From: Longibacter salinarum | Lineage (GTDB): Bacteria > Bacteroidota > Rhodothermia > Rhodothermales > Salinibacteraceae | DNA length: 64,000 bases | Reading direction: 5' to 3' | Assembly (NCBI RefSeq): GCF_002554795.1 | Contig: NZ_PDEQ01000004.1 | Coordinates: 248,001-312,000 of the forward strand | Shown: one piece after another, positions 52,803 to 61,918 of the stretch | Numbering within the stretch: position 1 is the first letter of the stretch | Layout: the number at the start of each line of letters is the position of its first letter | The notes under the pieces: generated by a model | Database searches by the model: none | The model's input: the letters and a program-made list of their open reading frames with translations, nothing else | Told to the model about the DNA's origin: nothing | Position numbers and translations under genes: made by a program

Positions 52803-54446
52803 TTACGCGGCAACTTCGCCGCCAAGAATGTCTTCGCTCTCTTCCTCTTCCTCCTCTGCGTAGACATCGGTGAGGTCATCGGCTACCTTCTCGAACGTCT
52901 CTTTCGCTTCGTCGGAAAGCTTGCCGGAGTCGCGAATTCCTTCCATCACGCTTTCGTGCTGGAGGCGCAGACGCTCGAGATACTCCTCTTCAAAGTCCGC
53001 GATCGATTCGAGCGGCACATCATCGAGGAGACCTTCGATCGCAACGTAAATGATCGCGACCTGCTCCTCGACCGGTACCGGCGAGAACTGATCCTGCTTG
53101 AGGATCTCGACCAGGCGCTCGCCCCGGTTGAGCTGGCGCTGCGTCGATGCATCGAGGTCGGAACCGAACTTAGCGAATGCTTCCAGCTCGCGGTACTGCG
53201 AGAGGTCGATGCGCAGCGTACCGGCCACTTTCTTCATCGCCTTAATCTGCGCGGATCCACCCACACGGGAGACCGACGTACCAACATCGATGGCCGGACG
53301 GATACCCGAGTTGAAGAGATCCGTCTCGAGGTAAATCTGACCGTCGGTAATGGAAATGACGTTCGTCGGAATGTATGCCGACACGTCACCAGCCTGCGTT
53401 TCAATCACAGGGAGAGCGGTCATCGAACCACCGCCTTCGACCTTGTCCTTCATAGCCTCCGGCAGGTTGTTCATTTCGCCGGCCACTTCATCGTTATCGA
53501 TGATCTTGGCGGCGCGCTCCAGAAGGCGGCTGTGCAGGTAGAAGACATCACCCGGATACGCTTCACGTCCCGGCGGACGGCGAAGCAGCAGGGAGAGCTC
53601 GCGGTAAGCGACGGCCTGCTTCGAGAGATCGTCGAAACCGACGAGCGAATGGCGGCCGGTATCGCGGAAGAACTCGCCGATGCAGGCTCCAGCGAATGGA
53701 GCCACGTACTGCAGAGGCGTCGGCATGGACGCCGAAGCGTTCACGATCACCGTGTATTCCATCGCGCCGTTGCGCTCGAGATCGCGACGGACCTGGGCGA
53801 CCGTCGAGTCCTTCTGGCCGACGGCGACGTAGACGCAGTAGACCGGCTTGTCGGTGTCGTGCGTCTGCTTCTGGTTGATGATCGTATCGATGATCACCGC
53901 CGTCTTACCGGTCTGACGGTCACCAATGACGAGCTCACGCTGACCGCGACCGATCGGAATGGCCGAGTCAATCGACTTAATACCGGTCTGAAGCGGTTCA
54001 CTCACCGGTTCACGGTAGATCACGCCCGGTGCTTTGCGCTCGAGCGGAAGCGACATCTTCTCGCCTTCGATCGGTCCCTTCCCGTCCATCGGGTTGCCGA
54101 GCGGGTCGATGACACGCCCAAGCATATTTTCATTGACGTTGATCGAGGCGATCTCGCCCGTACGACGAACCTCATCGCCCTCACTGACCGCGTCGACCTC
54201 ACCGAAGATAATGACGCCGACGTTGTCTTCTTCCAGGTTCAGAACCATTCCCTGAACGCCGCTATCCGGGAAATCGACGAGCTCACCGGCCTGGACGTTG
54301 GCAAGGCCATAGATGGAGGCAATCCCGTCACCGGCTTGCAGCACGGTTCCTACTTCATAAGTTTCGGCATCAGCCTCGAAACCGCCCAGCTCTTGCTTGA
54401 GGACGGACGTGACTTCATCCGGTCGTATCGACGTGCCGTTGGACAT
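52803..54446 (-). CDS. atpA: ATP synthase alpha subunit
   Basis: The non-catalytic nucleotide-binding subunit of F1. The 547-residue protein has Walker A GDRQTGKT (175-182), [22 protein letters not shown] upstream of it, and the arginine-finger region [14 protein letters not shown]. The C terminus is longer and more acidic than in E. coli ([19 protein letters not shown]), which fits a halophile-like proteome. A 115-base gap follows to atpG. Confidence 0.98.
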   Translation of the reverse strand: MSNGTSIRPDEVTSVLKQELGGFEADAETYEVGTVLQAGDGIASIYGLANVQAGELVDFPDSGVQGMVLNLEEDNVGVIIFGEVDAVSEGDEVRRTGEIASINVNENMLGRVIDPLGNPMDGKGPIEGEKMSLPLERKAPGVIYREPVSEPLQTGIKSIDSAIPIGRGQRELVIGDRQTGKTAVIIDTIINQKQTHDTDKPVYCVYVAVGQKDSTVAQVRRDLERNGAMEYTVIVNASASMPTPLQYVAPFAGACIGEFFRDTGRHSLVGFDDLSKQAVAYRELSLLLRRPPGREAYPGDVFYLHSRLLERAAKIIDNDEVAGEMNNLPEAMKDKVEGGGSMTALPVIETQAGDVSAYIPTNVISITDGQIYLETDLFNSGIRPAIDVGTSVSRVGGSAQIKAMKKVAGTLRIDLSQYRELEAFAKFGSDLDASTQRQLNRGERLVEILKQDQFSPVPVEEQVAIIYVAIEGLLDDVPLESIADFEEEYLERLRLQHESVMEGIRDSGKLSDEAKETFEKVADDLTDVYAEEEEEESEDILGGEVAA

Positions 54447-54544
54447 AGCGTGTAAGGTCGAAAGGTGATATCAAATCTTGATGCGGAGCGAGGATCGGCA
54501 GTGAGCCGATCGGAATGGGATACTTCTAAAGGGGGACTGCTGGG

Positions 54545-55129
54545 TCAGGGCGCAGGAGGCGCGCCGTTCTCGGCCGGGGCATCCCCGACGCGGCCCGTGC
54601 GGAAGCGCTCACGAAGGTTCTCCAGCTTGTTGCGGACGCTTCCGTCAAAGACCCGATCGCCAATTCGGACGACGACACCTCCGATCAGGGATTCATCGAC
54701 ATCCACAACGAGACGGATCTTCTTACCGGTGGTCGCCTTCAGCGCGTTCTTGAGCGCCTCCCGGTCGTCGTCAGACAAATCGTATGCTGCCTTCACATGA
54801 GCCTCGACCACGCCACGTTGTTCATCCCGCAGCGCCCGGTACTGATTCGTCATCGGGGAGATCATACCCTCCCGGTCTTTTCGAACCAGGAGTTTGAGAA
54901 AGCGAACCGTCAGCTCATGCGTACGATCAGCCAACAGAGCGTCAATCACGTTTCCCTTCTTCTCGTCAGATATGACGGGATTCTGAAAGAAACGATGTAG
55001 CTCGTGCGAGTCGTCGAGCGAGGCGCGAAGAAGGGCGACATCGCCATCGATGGCATCGACAATGCCAAGGCGATCGGCCTCTTCATAAAGCGCGGTCGCG
55101 TACCGGCGAGCGACAGTGCGTTGACTCAT
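54545..55129 (-). CDS. atpH: ATP synthase delta subunit
   Basis: Peripheral-stalk subunit joining F1 to subunit b. The 194-residue protein opens QRTVARRYATALYEEADRLG and carries HRFFQNPVISDEKKGNVIDALLA, LTVRFLKLLVRKDREGMI and the C-terminal KIRLVVDVDESLIGGVVVRIGDRVFDGSVRNKLENLRERF, the delta/OSCP signature. A Gly/Ala/Pro-rich tail follows. Position between atpF and atpA is standard. Confidence 0.97.
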   Translation of the reverse strand: MSQRTVARRYATALYEEADRLGIVDAIDGDVALLRASLDDSHELHRFFQNPVISDEKKGNVIDALLADRTHELTVRFLKLLVRKDREGMISPMTNQYRALRDEQRGVVEAHVKAAYDLSDDDREALKNALKATTGKKIRLVVDVDESLIGGVVVRIGDRVFDGSVRNKLENLRERFRTGRVGDAPAENGAPPAP

Positions 55130-55196
55130 AGGGTGTGCAGGCGATTAGGCGTTCAGCAGGAAACAGCGGCCAGGCCGCTGAAGAATAGCGACGCGC

Positions 55197-55706
55197 TTAA
55201 TTCTGGGGCAGGTCGTCGATGAAGTCGTTGACCAGCTTGCGCTGACGCGGGGCGTCAAGATCTTCCTTGACGATTTTCGAAGCAGCCTGCACAGCGAGGT
55301 CGGCAACTTCGTCGCGGAGTTCTTGGAGCGCACCCTGCTTCTCGCGTTCGATTTCAGCACGGGCCTGCTCCTGCATGCGCTGCACCTCTTCGCGCATCTG
55401 AGCTTTCTCCTTCTCCTTCAGCTCTTCGGCAGATTCGCGCGCCTCGCGAAGAATACGTTGCGCTTCACGCTCGGCTTCGCGGCGGGCTTTGTCGTTTTCG
55501 GCCTGAATTTGCTTCGCTTCCTGCAGCGCTTTTTCGGCGCGGCGGATCGAATTATCGATCGTTTCCTCCCGGTCCTTCAGGGACGTGGTGATCGGCCCCC
55601 ACGCGTATTTGTAGAGAACGAAAAGCAGGATCGAGAACGCGATTGCTTTCCAGACGATGAGTCCGGAGGCAGGTTCGAGAAGTCCGGCAGCAAGTACGAG
55701 GTGCAT
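55197..55706 (-). CDS. atpF: ATP synthase b subunit
   Basis: Peripheral stalk of F0. The 169-residue protein has one N-terminal membrane helix (PASGLIVWKAIAFSILLFVLYKYAW) and then a long charged helix (REETIDNSIRRAEKALQEAKQ, REAEREAQRILREARESAEELKE, RDEVADLAVQAASKIVKEDLD), as expected. Start ATG 55706 is chosen because it matches the family; the frame is open to 55766. The gap to upstream atpE is unusually long (427 bases). Confidence 0.96.
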   Translation of the reverse strand: MHLVLAAGLLEPASGLIVWKAIAFSILLFVLYKYAWGPITTSLKDREETIDNSIRRAEKALQEAKQIQAENDKARREAEREAQRILREARESAEELKEKEKAQMREEVQRMQEQARAEIEREKQGALQELRDEVADLAVQAASKIVKEDLDAPRQRKLVNDFIDDLPQN

Positions 55707-56133
55707 AACAGTCTTCCGGGAAGTATTCCGGGATGAAGATTCTCCGGGGCGAGAGGCAGACCGCAAAGCGAAAGCGACGCGGTCAACAACAGGGATCGAA
55801 TGGGTAAACGAGGGATTGGGCCCTCAGGTGCCCATTCGGGAGGGTCGGCGGTGCAGCGGGCGAGCGTGGACGGGTCGCGGCAGTCTGCCGACGCGTTTCC
55901 GCACGAACGAAAACGTCTCGGCAGACCGGCACGAGCCGAGCACAGCACAGCGATAAACGATCGGGCCAGAGGCCGCCTCGGGAGAGGCGAGTCGCGCCAC
56001 CGTCGCATGCTGCCCGAAGACAACTAACGACGGCGACGTCCACTCGGACCTGTTCGTATCGCCGGGAGCGTCCCCTCCATGCACTACGCATGGGCGACTG
56101 GACGCTGTGAAGCCGGTGCCGGAGCCGCGTAGG
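55707..56133. other. Long gap between atpE and atpF with a strong hairpin
   Basis: No gene in 427 bases inside an operon. The GC-rich sequence contains a long stable hairpin at 55883-55926 and other pairing potential. Reading frames across it are shadows without start or family character. Confidence 0.5.
55883..55926 (-). promoter_or_regulatory. Long hairpin in the atpE-atpF transcript
   Basis: On the minus strand GTCTGCCGA pairs with TCGGCAGAC (9 bp) and, after a small internal loop, CGTTTTCG pairs with CGGAAACG (8 bp, one G-U) around a 6-base loop. No U-tract follows, so it is not a simple terminator. A 3' stabiliser or RNase processing site that raises atpE over downstream subunits is a reasonable inference. 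Confidence 0.5.
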
Positions 56134-56367
56134 TTACGACGTCGCCAGCAGGACGCAGATAACGAGACCGAAGAGGGCAACACCCTCAATCAGCGCCGCG
56201 GCAATAATCATCGACGTACGGATGTCACCGGCGGCTTCCGGCTGACGTGCAGAGCCTTCCATCGCAGGGCCAGCAAGACGGCCAATGCCGTAGCTAGCAC
56301 CAATCGTCACGAGTCCGGCGCCAAGACCGGCAGCAAGAAAAGCGTATGCAGTCGGATCAAATTCCAT
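56134..56367 (-). CDS. atpE: ATP synthase c subunit
   Basis: The c-ring proteolipid. The 77-residue protein is a two-helix hairpin: YAFLAAGLGAGLVTIGASYGIGRLAG, polar loop AMEGSARQPEAAG, then MIIAAALIEGVALFGLVICVLLA. The ion-binding carboxylate is the Glu of ALIEGVALFG. The Gln and Ser/Thr neighbours of Na+-type rings are absent, so H+ coupling is expected. Copy number in the ring requires high expression, and a strong hairpin follows its gene. Confidence 0.97.
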   Translation of the reverse strand: MEFDPTAYAFLAAGLGAGLVTIGASYGIGRLAGPAMEGSARQPEAAGDIRTSMIIAAALIEGVALFGLVICVLLATS

Positions 56368-56533
56368 AGTGAAAACCTCAGGTTAAGTCGTTCGAGTCGG
56401 TGGGGCGAGTGTAGATCCCGGGGAACCGGGGTACGAACAGGAAGGGTCCTGCATCGTGGGGGTCCTGCAAAGGGTTGTACTGCGAGGCACACCTCGGCCC
56501 GAGCCAAGGTGACCGTTCCGAAGCAAATCGATG

Positions 56534-57730
56534 CTAGGATGCAACGGCTTCGCGTTCGGTGGAGACGCGCGTCTTCTCGGGAGCGGCGCCGTCACCCGCA
56601 AGGGCGGGCGTCAGGTCTCCGGTGTCGTGGTGGTGCTCATGCTCGTGATGCTCATCATGGTGATCGTGCTCTTCGACGGACATGCCGATGAAGAGCGCCG
56701 ACAGGATGGTGAACACGTAGGCCTGAATGAAGGCCACCAGCAGCTTCACCAGTGAGATAAACACCGTCAGGAAGATGCTTGGGATGGCGGCCCCATAGGC
56801 CGCGGTCGGCCCGAACGTCACGTTCATAATGAAGATGAGCCCGAGCAGGCTGAAGATCACCAACGCACCTGCCGCCATATTCGCAAAGAGACGAATGGCA
56901 AGCGCAAAGTGACGGGTTAAGAGTCCGAGAATCTCGACAGGGACGAGAATAATTCGGATCAGAACCGGCACCTCAGGCGGGCCGAGAAGGATATGTCTCC
57001 AGTGATCCTTCGATGCGTACACCTGCCCGATCACGAAGGTGAAGACCGCCAGCATACCCGTGACCGCCAGATTGGAGGTCGCGGCAGCGCCGTACGGCAC
57101 AAGCCCGAGCAGGTTTGCAAACAGAATGAAGAAGAATGCTGTCAGCAGGTACGGCAGAAATTTTTCGTGCTTATCGCCGAGCGTTGGCTTGGCGATCTCG
57201 TCGCGGATGTAGATAATCAACGCCTCAAAGGCATTCTGAAACACCCCTCTGGGTGCTTCATCGCGCCCGACGCCTCGCTTGTATTTATTCGCAAGCGAAA
57301 TACCGATAACGGCGACGATCAGCATCGCCAGGAGTCCGAAAAGCAAGTGCCGCGAGATCGAGAAGTCCAAGATCACGCTTCCGGCCGCCGGCTGAAGCTG
57401 GGCGTGAAGGTGCTTATGACTTTCGATCGCCGTCTCGAGCTGCGCCGCGGTCTTCACGGGCCCCTCTTCGAGAACAAGCTGAAAGTCACCGGACCGAAGC
57501 GCGGCCGCGGTCGAAGCATATGCCTTCACGGTGAGCGAGCCTGACGCATCTTCCATCAGGAATATACGCGGGAGCTCGACCGTGGCCATCGGCTCAAACT
57601 CAAGGTAAAAGCCGTCGGCCGTATGCCCAACGATGTCGACCGTCCCCCCTTCTGCGGCCTGGGCATTCATCGGGGCCCAGAACACGCCGAGGGTGAGCAC
57701 GACGAGCAGAGCGTACAGGGACTTCTTCAT
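56534..57730 (-). CDS. atpB: ATP synthase a subunit, with extended exported N terminus and His-rich tail
   Basis: The stator half-channel of F0. The 398-residue protein starts with a signal-like helix (KKSLYALLVVLTLGVFWAPMNAQAA) and a ~100-residue extra-cytoplasmic region before the usual five-helix core (LPYLLTAFFFILFANLLGLVPYGA, VEILGLLTRHFALAIRLFANMAAGAL, IQAYVFTILSALFIGM). The essential Arg is in FALAIRLFANM. An N-terminal extension is common in Bacteroidota AtpB. The C terminus adds a His/Glu/Asp cluster (EEHDHHDEHHEHEHHHD). Start MKKSLY at 57730 is chosen; upstream in-frame ATGs lack similarity. Confidence 0.95.
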   Translation of the reverse strand: MKKSLYALLVVLTLGVFWAPMNAQAAEGGTVDIVGHTADGFYLEFEPMATVELPRIFLMEDASGSLTVKAYASTAAALRSGDFQLVLEEGPVKTAAQLETAIESHKHLHAQLQPAAGSVILDFSISRHLLFGLLAMLIVAVIGISLANKYKRGVGRDEAPRGVFQNAFEALIIYIRDEIAKPTLGDKHEKFLPYLLTAFFFILFANLLGLVPYGAAATSNLAVTGMLAVFTFVIGQVYASKDHWRHILLGPPEVPVLIRIILVPVEILGLLTRHFALAIRLFANMAAGALVIFSLLGLIFIMNVTFGPTAAYGAAIPSIFLTVFISLVKLLVAFIQAYVFTILSALFIGMSVEEHDHHDEHHEHEHHHDTGDLTPALAGDGAAPEKTRVSTEREAVAS

Positions 57731-57947
57731 GGCAACGTGTCGTTCGTACATGCAGTACCCGTGGTTACGGATGGGTGCGGCCGGCATGAGCCCCTGTGGA
57801 GCTTTCACTGCCGCCCGCATTGAAAAAACATTGCTGTGTGCCTGGTGGATGCCGGCGCGATGAGGCAACCAGTTGATACGTGCTCCAAATCGATACAGAA
57901 ACTACAAGCGTGACGCCTTCACCAAGCGAGTGAAAGCACCGCCTACT

Positions 57948-58286
57948 TCACCGTCGCGCATCGTCGGACGCATCCCCAGCCGCTTCGCGGACCACGTCGC
58001 TTGTCTGGCGATGAAGGTGCAACACCTCCATAATAAGCGTTACGACGAAGACCCCAAAGAAAGAGCCGATGAATGCTGTCTCGTCGACCGGCACAAAGAC
58101 CAGTGTTACTGTAACGAGAAGCAGGGCAAATGCCATTCGCGCCAAAAGACCACCGAAGGCGATGGCCAGAAACTGGTTTCGACTACCGGACTGAAGCGCA
58201 ACCCGATGCGTTATGAGACTCGCGATCGCATATAGCAGGGCTAGCCCTACACCGATAGCGAGTCCGATCAGTACTGGTTCATCCAT
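57948..58286 (-). CDS. Small membrane protein of the ATP synthase cluster (AtpI/AtpR-like)
   Basis: A 112-residue protein with about four transmembrane helices (VLIGLAIGVGLALLYAIASLIT, FLAIAFGGLLARMAFALLLVTVTLVFV, AFIGSFFGVFVVTLIMEVLHL). It lies between the AtpZ-like gene and atpB, the place normally taken by AtpI-type assembly factors. Size and topology fit, although sequence similarity is weak by eye. Start MDEPVLIG at 58286 is chosen; an upstream in-frame start adds 19 residues. Confidence 0.6.
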   Translation of the reverse strand: MDEPVLIGLAIGVGLALLYAIASLITHRVALQSGSRNQFLAIAFGGLLARMAFALLLVTVTLVFVPVDETAFIGSFFGVFVVTLIMEVLHLHRQTSDVVREAAGDASDDARR

Positions 58287-58523
58287 AGTCGACTCCGTTC
58301 GACTGCAACATGTGAGTGCAGTGATCCCGCCCAAATATCGCATCGGGCGAAATGCCGATTCACATCAGCATTCGGAATCTACTGATTAGCAAGAGAGGTG
58401 CTGATAAGGGACAGTGAATAATAAGTCAAAGGGGGATGGAAAGCGACGAGTCGAACCAGCCCAAACCTACCAGCGCCCTCCGGAAGCGTGTCGATCTACC
58501 GCCAAACCCATGTCGGTTTGGGC

Positions 58524-58808
58524 TCAACCATCCGGCGACGTGCCCGAATCGGACGCGCCCGACTCACTCTTTTTTCTCCTCCGTACCTTTTTCTGCTCCT
58601 CCTCGATGTTGAAGCGCATGATGATCCCGAGAATGGCAACAAAGCTCAACACCGTCCCGGCGATGCTCAGCCAGGGTACTGTTTCGAGGTAGCGGTCCAG
58701 CCAGGCTCCGCCCCCACCGAAGATGAGAATCGCGGCAGCGATGCGATACCCTAGGTCGATGTGCGGCCCAGCCACGCGTAATGATTCCTGCCAACTTGCC
58801 TTTCCCAT
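58524..58808 (-). CDS. AtpZ/AtpI-like accessory protein
   Basis: A 94-residue protein with two helices: GYRIAAAILIFGGGGAWLDRYLE and LSIAGTVLSFVAILGIIMRFNIEEEQKK, followed by a basic then acidic tail. GGGAWLDRYL is the AtpZ-family signature. AtpZ with AtpI can move Mg2+/Ca2+ or help F0 assembly. It is the first gene of the atp cluster, following the bactofilin gene by 69 bases. Confidence 0.85.
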   Translation of the reverse strand: MGKASWQESLRVAGPHIDLGYRIAAAILIFGGGGAWLDRYLETVPWLSIAGTVLSFVAILGIIMRFNIEEEQKKVRRRKKSESGASDSGTSPDG

Positions 58809-58877
58809 TACACCGAATCGATTGGCGTGGTCATGATGGCTGCGTCGGCCCCACCCTCAACATGCGAATCGACCGAT

Positions 58878-59417
58878 CTACTTCTTCGCACCCGACGACT
58901 CAGGGGTCGCCGTACCGGAATCGACCGAACTCTTCTTCGAGCTGGGCTTCCCGGACGCACTCGACGACTTAGATGACTTGGACGTGGAGGCTGCGACATC
59001 GTCGGACCCAACCGCTTTTTCGGTGACTGCCTCTCCCATCTTACACGTGCCGGTGAAGACGGCACCTTCCTCGACGACCAGACGGTCGGTCTGGATACTT
59101 CCATCAACATGTGCTGTGCTTTCCAGCTCTAGACGCTCGTCGACGTATACTTCTCCTTCGATGGTGCCGCCAACAGCGGCATTGGTGGCGCGCAGCTCTC
59201 CTTCTACGACACCATTTTTCGAGATGACCGCCCGACCGTTCACGATCAGCTTACCGACGACGCGGCCGCTGACATTCACGTTGCTCTCTGCGCGAAGCGT
59301 CCCTTCGAAAACGGTCCCTTCGCCAACGATATTGAACTGGGCCTGACTTTGTCCACTGCCCTGATTAGCCATAGACGATTTTGAGCTTTTGTCTTTCTTA
59401 TTTCCGAAAATAGCCAT
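58878..59417 (-). CDS. Bactofilin
   Basis: A cytoskeletal polymer protein of 179 residues. The central right-handed beta-helix (residues ~28-125) shows the repeating pattern FNIVGEGTVFEGTLRAESNVNVSGRVVGKLIVNGRAVI, VVEGELRATNAAVGGTIEGEVYV, VDGSIQTDRLVVEEGAVFTG. N- and C-terminal tails are disordered and Ser/Lys-rich. Bactofilins polymerise without nucleotides and often recruit M23 peptidases that shape the cell wall; an M23 peptidase gene lies just upstream on the same strand. Confidence 0.93.
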   Translation of the reverse strand: MAIFGNKKDKSSKSSMANQGSGQSQAQFNIVGEGTVFEGTLRAESNVNVSGRVVGKLIVNGRAVISKNGVVEGELRATNAAVGGTIEGEVYVDERLELESTAHVDGSIQTDRLVVEEGAVFTGTCKMGEAVTEKAVGSDDVAASTSKSSKSSSASGKPSSKKSSVDSGTATPESSGAKK

Positions 59418-59748
59418 TCGACGTGCGGGGGAGGGAATGCAAGAAACGACTACGCTGAGAAGACGACCTACGCCACACCCAGCGCAAGGCCCGACCGATG
59501 CAATGACGACCGAGCCGCGTGCGCCCGCTTATAGAGATCGTCCTGCGTGTGGATGGTACACCACAGAACGGGCATATCCAAACGCAAACGAGCTGGAGAG
59601 AGATGCTGGCGCTATGAAGCGGACACGGATCTGGGGGCTCATAAGATCCACCCTGCGCCAGATAAAGGAGGACCTCACCACGAAATTCGACCAACCTCAC
59701 CGATTTCCCACATGGATCAGCCTAGAAGTATGGACACCCGTGGCCGCT
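59418..59748. other. Gap between M23 peptidase and bactofilin genes
   Basis: 331 bases. No gene that I can support on either strand; the bactofilin promoter is expected here. Confidence 0.4.
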
Positions 59749-60636
59749 CTACCATCCTTCGAAGAGGGGCCGCGGGTCCTGCGCGAGCCCATTGTGCCAG
59801 AGCTCAAAGTGCAAGTGCGGACCGGTCGTGATCTCGCCCGAGTTGCCACTGATCGCGACGGCTTCTTGCTGATGCACGCGGTCGCCGACGCGCTTAACGA
59901 GGCGCTGGTTATGCTTGTAGACCGACACGTACCCATCCGCATGCTGCACTGCTACCGTAAAGCCCCCATCGTTCGTCCAATCAGCAAAGATGACGTAACC
60001 GTCCGCCACGGAGTACACATACGAGCCGGCCTCAACGGCGATATCAATCGCGTAATGACCCTCTCGCACGTTAAAGCCGCGGGTCGGGAAGCCCGTCTCG
60101 ACCGGAGGAGCCAGCGGCATTCGCAGACTCGGCAATCCATCGACGGAGCCCGAAGACGACGCGCTGCTCGCCGGGAAGCTCGTGACCGTCACGGCCGGTT
60201 GCTCGTGCACCTCGCTGTTTCCCGATCGCTGCTGTGGAGCCGGACGGCTTCGGGCGCCGGGCTGAGATGCCGGCTCCGAGGCAGATGCTGCTCCACGCGG
60301 CTCAACGCGACCTGTCATGAGTTGCTGCAGCCGCTCGATGTAGCGACGCTGCACCGTCAGCGAGTCGCGAAGGGCCGCGACGCGCATCGCACTCAGCTGC
60401 GCGCTACGCTGCACAGCCTCGGTTCCGTAGCCAGGAATAAGCGTACGGATCGGGGTGAACGCAATGATCGCCGTCGTGAGGACCACCGCGGCACCCAGTG
60501 TGGATAGCCAGAGCACACCGAGCTCCCGTGGGCGGACCTCATGTCGCCGCGCGGGGTCCGAGCTCTCGTCGTTCATGACGAGAACGGTAAGTTTTGCACG
60601 CCAGTGGTCGGCGAGATCCGACAAGAACGTCCACAT
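59749..60636 (-). CDS. M23 family (LytM-type) peptidase, membrane anchored
   Basis: A 295-residue protein with one N-terminal transmembrane helix (LGVLWLSTLGAAVVLTTAIIAF), a short coiled stretch (ALRDSLTVQRRYIERLQQLM), a Ser/Pro/Gln-rich linker and a C-terminal LytM domain. The zinc set is present: GHYAIDIAVEAGSYVYSVADG (H-x3-D) and TTGPHLHFELWHNG (HxH), and GISGNSGEI-like VAISGNSGEITTG precedes it. It cleaves peptide cross-links of peptidoglycan or regulates amidases. Start MWTFLSDL at 60636 is chosen. It is near the bactofilin gene, a well-known pairing. Confidence 0.92.
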   Translation of the reverse strand: MWTFLSDLADHWRAKLTVLVMNDESSDPARRHEVRPRELGVLWLSTLGAAVVLTTAIIAFTPIRTLIPGYGTEAVQRSAQLSAMRVAALRDSLTVQRRYIERLQQLMTGRVEPRGAASASEPASQPGARSRPAPQQRSGNSEVHEQPAVTVTSFPASSASSSGSVDGLPSLRMPLAPPVETGFPTRGFNVREGHYAIDIAVEAGSYVYSVADGYVIFADWTNDGGFTVAVQHADGYVSVYKHNQRLVKRVGDRVHQQEAVAISGNSGEITTGPHLHFELWHNGLAQDPRPLFEGW

Positions 60637-60957
60637 GCGAGATCGGTGCTTAGGGGAAACGGGGCACGAGCGAGATGAGCACACGCAATGGAACGGCCGT
60701 AACGCCATCCAACTTGGCTCGTCGTCTTACAACGTAGGGCACTTACCGGACGATTTCACCGGCATCCCCACGAAAAGGATGCGGTATACCGACGATTTTC
60801 GAATAGCGGGGAAACAACATGCAAGGTGCCATTGTGCTCTACAACTGTACCCGTGGAGATACGTGTTCGGTCGCCCGGAGCATTTGACTATGCTACAGAG
60901 GCTCGACCCCGAAAGCCGTATTTCCCCAGCTTTTGAATATGAAAGACAGCATCCGAC
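60637..60957. other. Divergent promoter region between M23 peptidase and rpsT
   Basis: 321 bases, no gene. It holds promoters for both neighbours; I could not place them. Confidence 0.35.
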
Positions 60958-61215
60958 ATGCCGCAGAATAAGTCCGCAGAGAAGCGTATCCGCCAGAACG
61001 AAAAGCGGCGCAGCCGCAACAAGGCCAAGAAGACGAACGTCCGGTCGATGATGAAAAAGCTCCGTGCCACGGAGGATAAGGCCGAAGCTGAATCGCTTCT
61101 CGACGACGTCAAGGCAGCCCTCGACCGCCTGGCCGGCAAGGGTATTATCCACAAGAACAAGGCCGCCAACTACAAGAGCAAGCTTGAGAAGCACGTGAAC
61201 TCGCTCGATGCGTAG
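60958..61215 (+). CDS. rpsT: 30S ribosomal protein S20
   Basis: Binds 16S rRNA early in 30S assembly. The 85-residue basic protein reads PQNKSAEKRIRQNEKRRSRNKAKKTNVRSMMKKL with the conserved S20 N-terminal helix, then AESLLDDVKAALDRLAGKGIIHKNKAANYKSKLEKHVNSL. Length and pattern are standard. It is monocistronic, as usual. Confidence 0.98.
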   Translation: MPQNKSAEKRIRQNEKRRSRNKAKKTNVRSMMKKLRATEDKAEAESLLDDVKAALDRLAGKGIIHKNKAANYKSKLEKHVNSLDA

Positions 61216-61918
61216 GCCGAAAGGTCGAGTCTATCCATCCGGGTGGGCTCCCTTTTACGAAACGACGGCGTCCAACCGCTTTCGAGGCTCGCTCACGCGT
61301 AGCCGTACCGCCAACATGCGATGAACTCGGAATGACGAGATTCAAGCGCATGCGTGCGAAGATTTTATTCCGTTAACGTGATAACTCTTCAACGCGGCGG
61401 TCAAAGCATTGCGTTCCGGTTGGATATTCCCAATATTCGCGGAGGAAGACCATGCCTGTGCCGAAGGTATTTGGCATGTTTCCCCACGTTGCCGTATACA
61501 TGAGCGCAGCGTACCTGCGATTTTCGAGGCGAGTTCAGTCGCCGAAACGACCCGAAACAATCGCTTTTGTGCATGGGAAGGTAGCGGGTTAGATTTATTT
61601 CCCGCTCATCTCATGATCGCTCCGGGTCGGTTCGCGGAGACTCTTGTTGCACGATCATAGCCCGATTCGTCTGATTACAACCAGACGATATCAACCATCG
61701 GGTCTGTTCTCACCTGAACTGCAGCCGCAGTCGCGCCAAATTGTTCTTTACTTGCACGTCGACTGCGCGTTGTCTTTTCGCTTTACCGCGCATTGGTCCG
61801 TTCATCGGACTCATCCAGCAGCAGGGGTTTCTCCTGCACCAGGGCTTCGGCCCTATATTGAAGCACCGGCATCGTAGCATCGGTTTTCGCTTCCTCAGAC
61901 GCAGCGCAACCAACCACT
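61216..61918. other. Intergenic region between rpsT and PKD-OmpA gene
   Basis: 703 bases without a supported gene. Near 61820-61860 two small hairpins (GCAGGGG/TCCTGC and AGGGC-TTCG-GCCCT) precede TATATTG, the probable promoter/leader of the downstream lipoprotein gene. Nothing else stands out. Confidence 0.4.

Noticed and set aside
52956-54455. 499-residue open frame on the plus strand
   Set aside because: Antisense to atpA, which has every expected motif.
59389-60507. 372-residue open frame on the plus strand
   Set aside because: Runs through bactofilin and M23 peptidase genes in antisense; Arg-rich with no domain.
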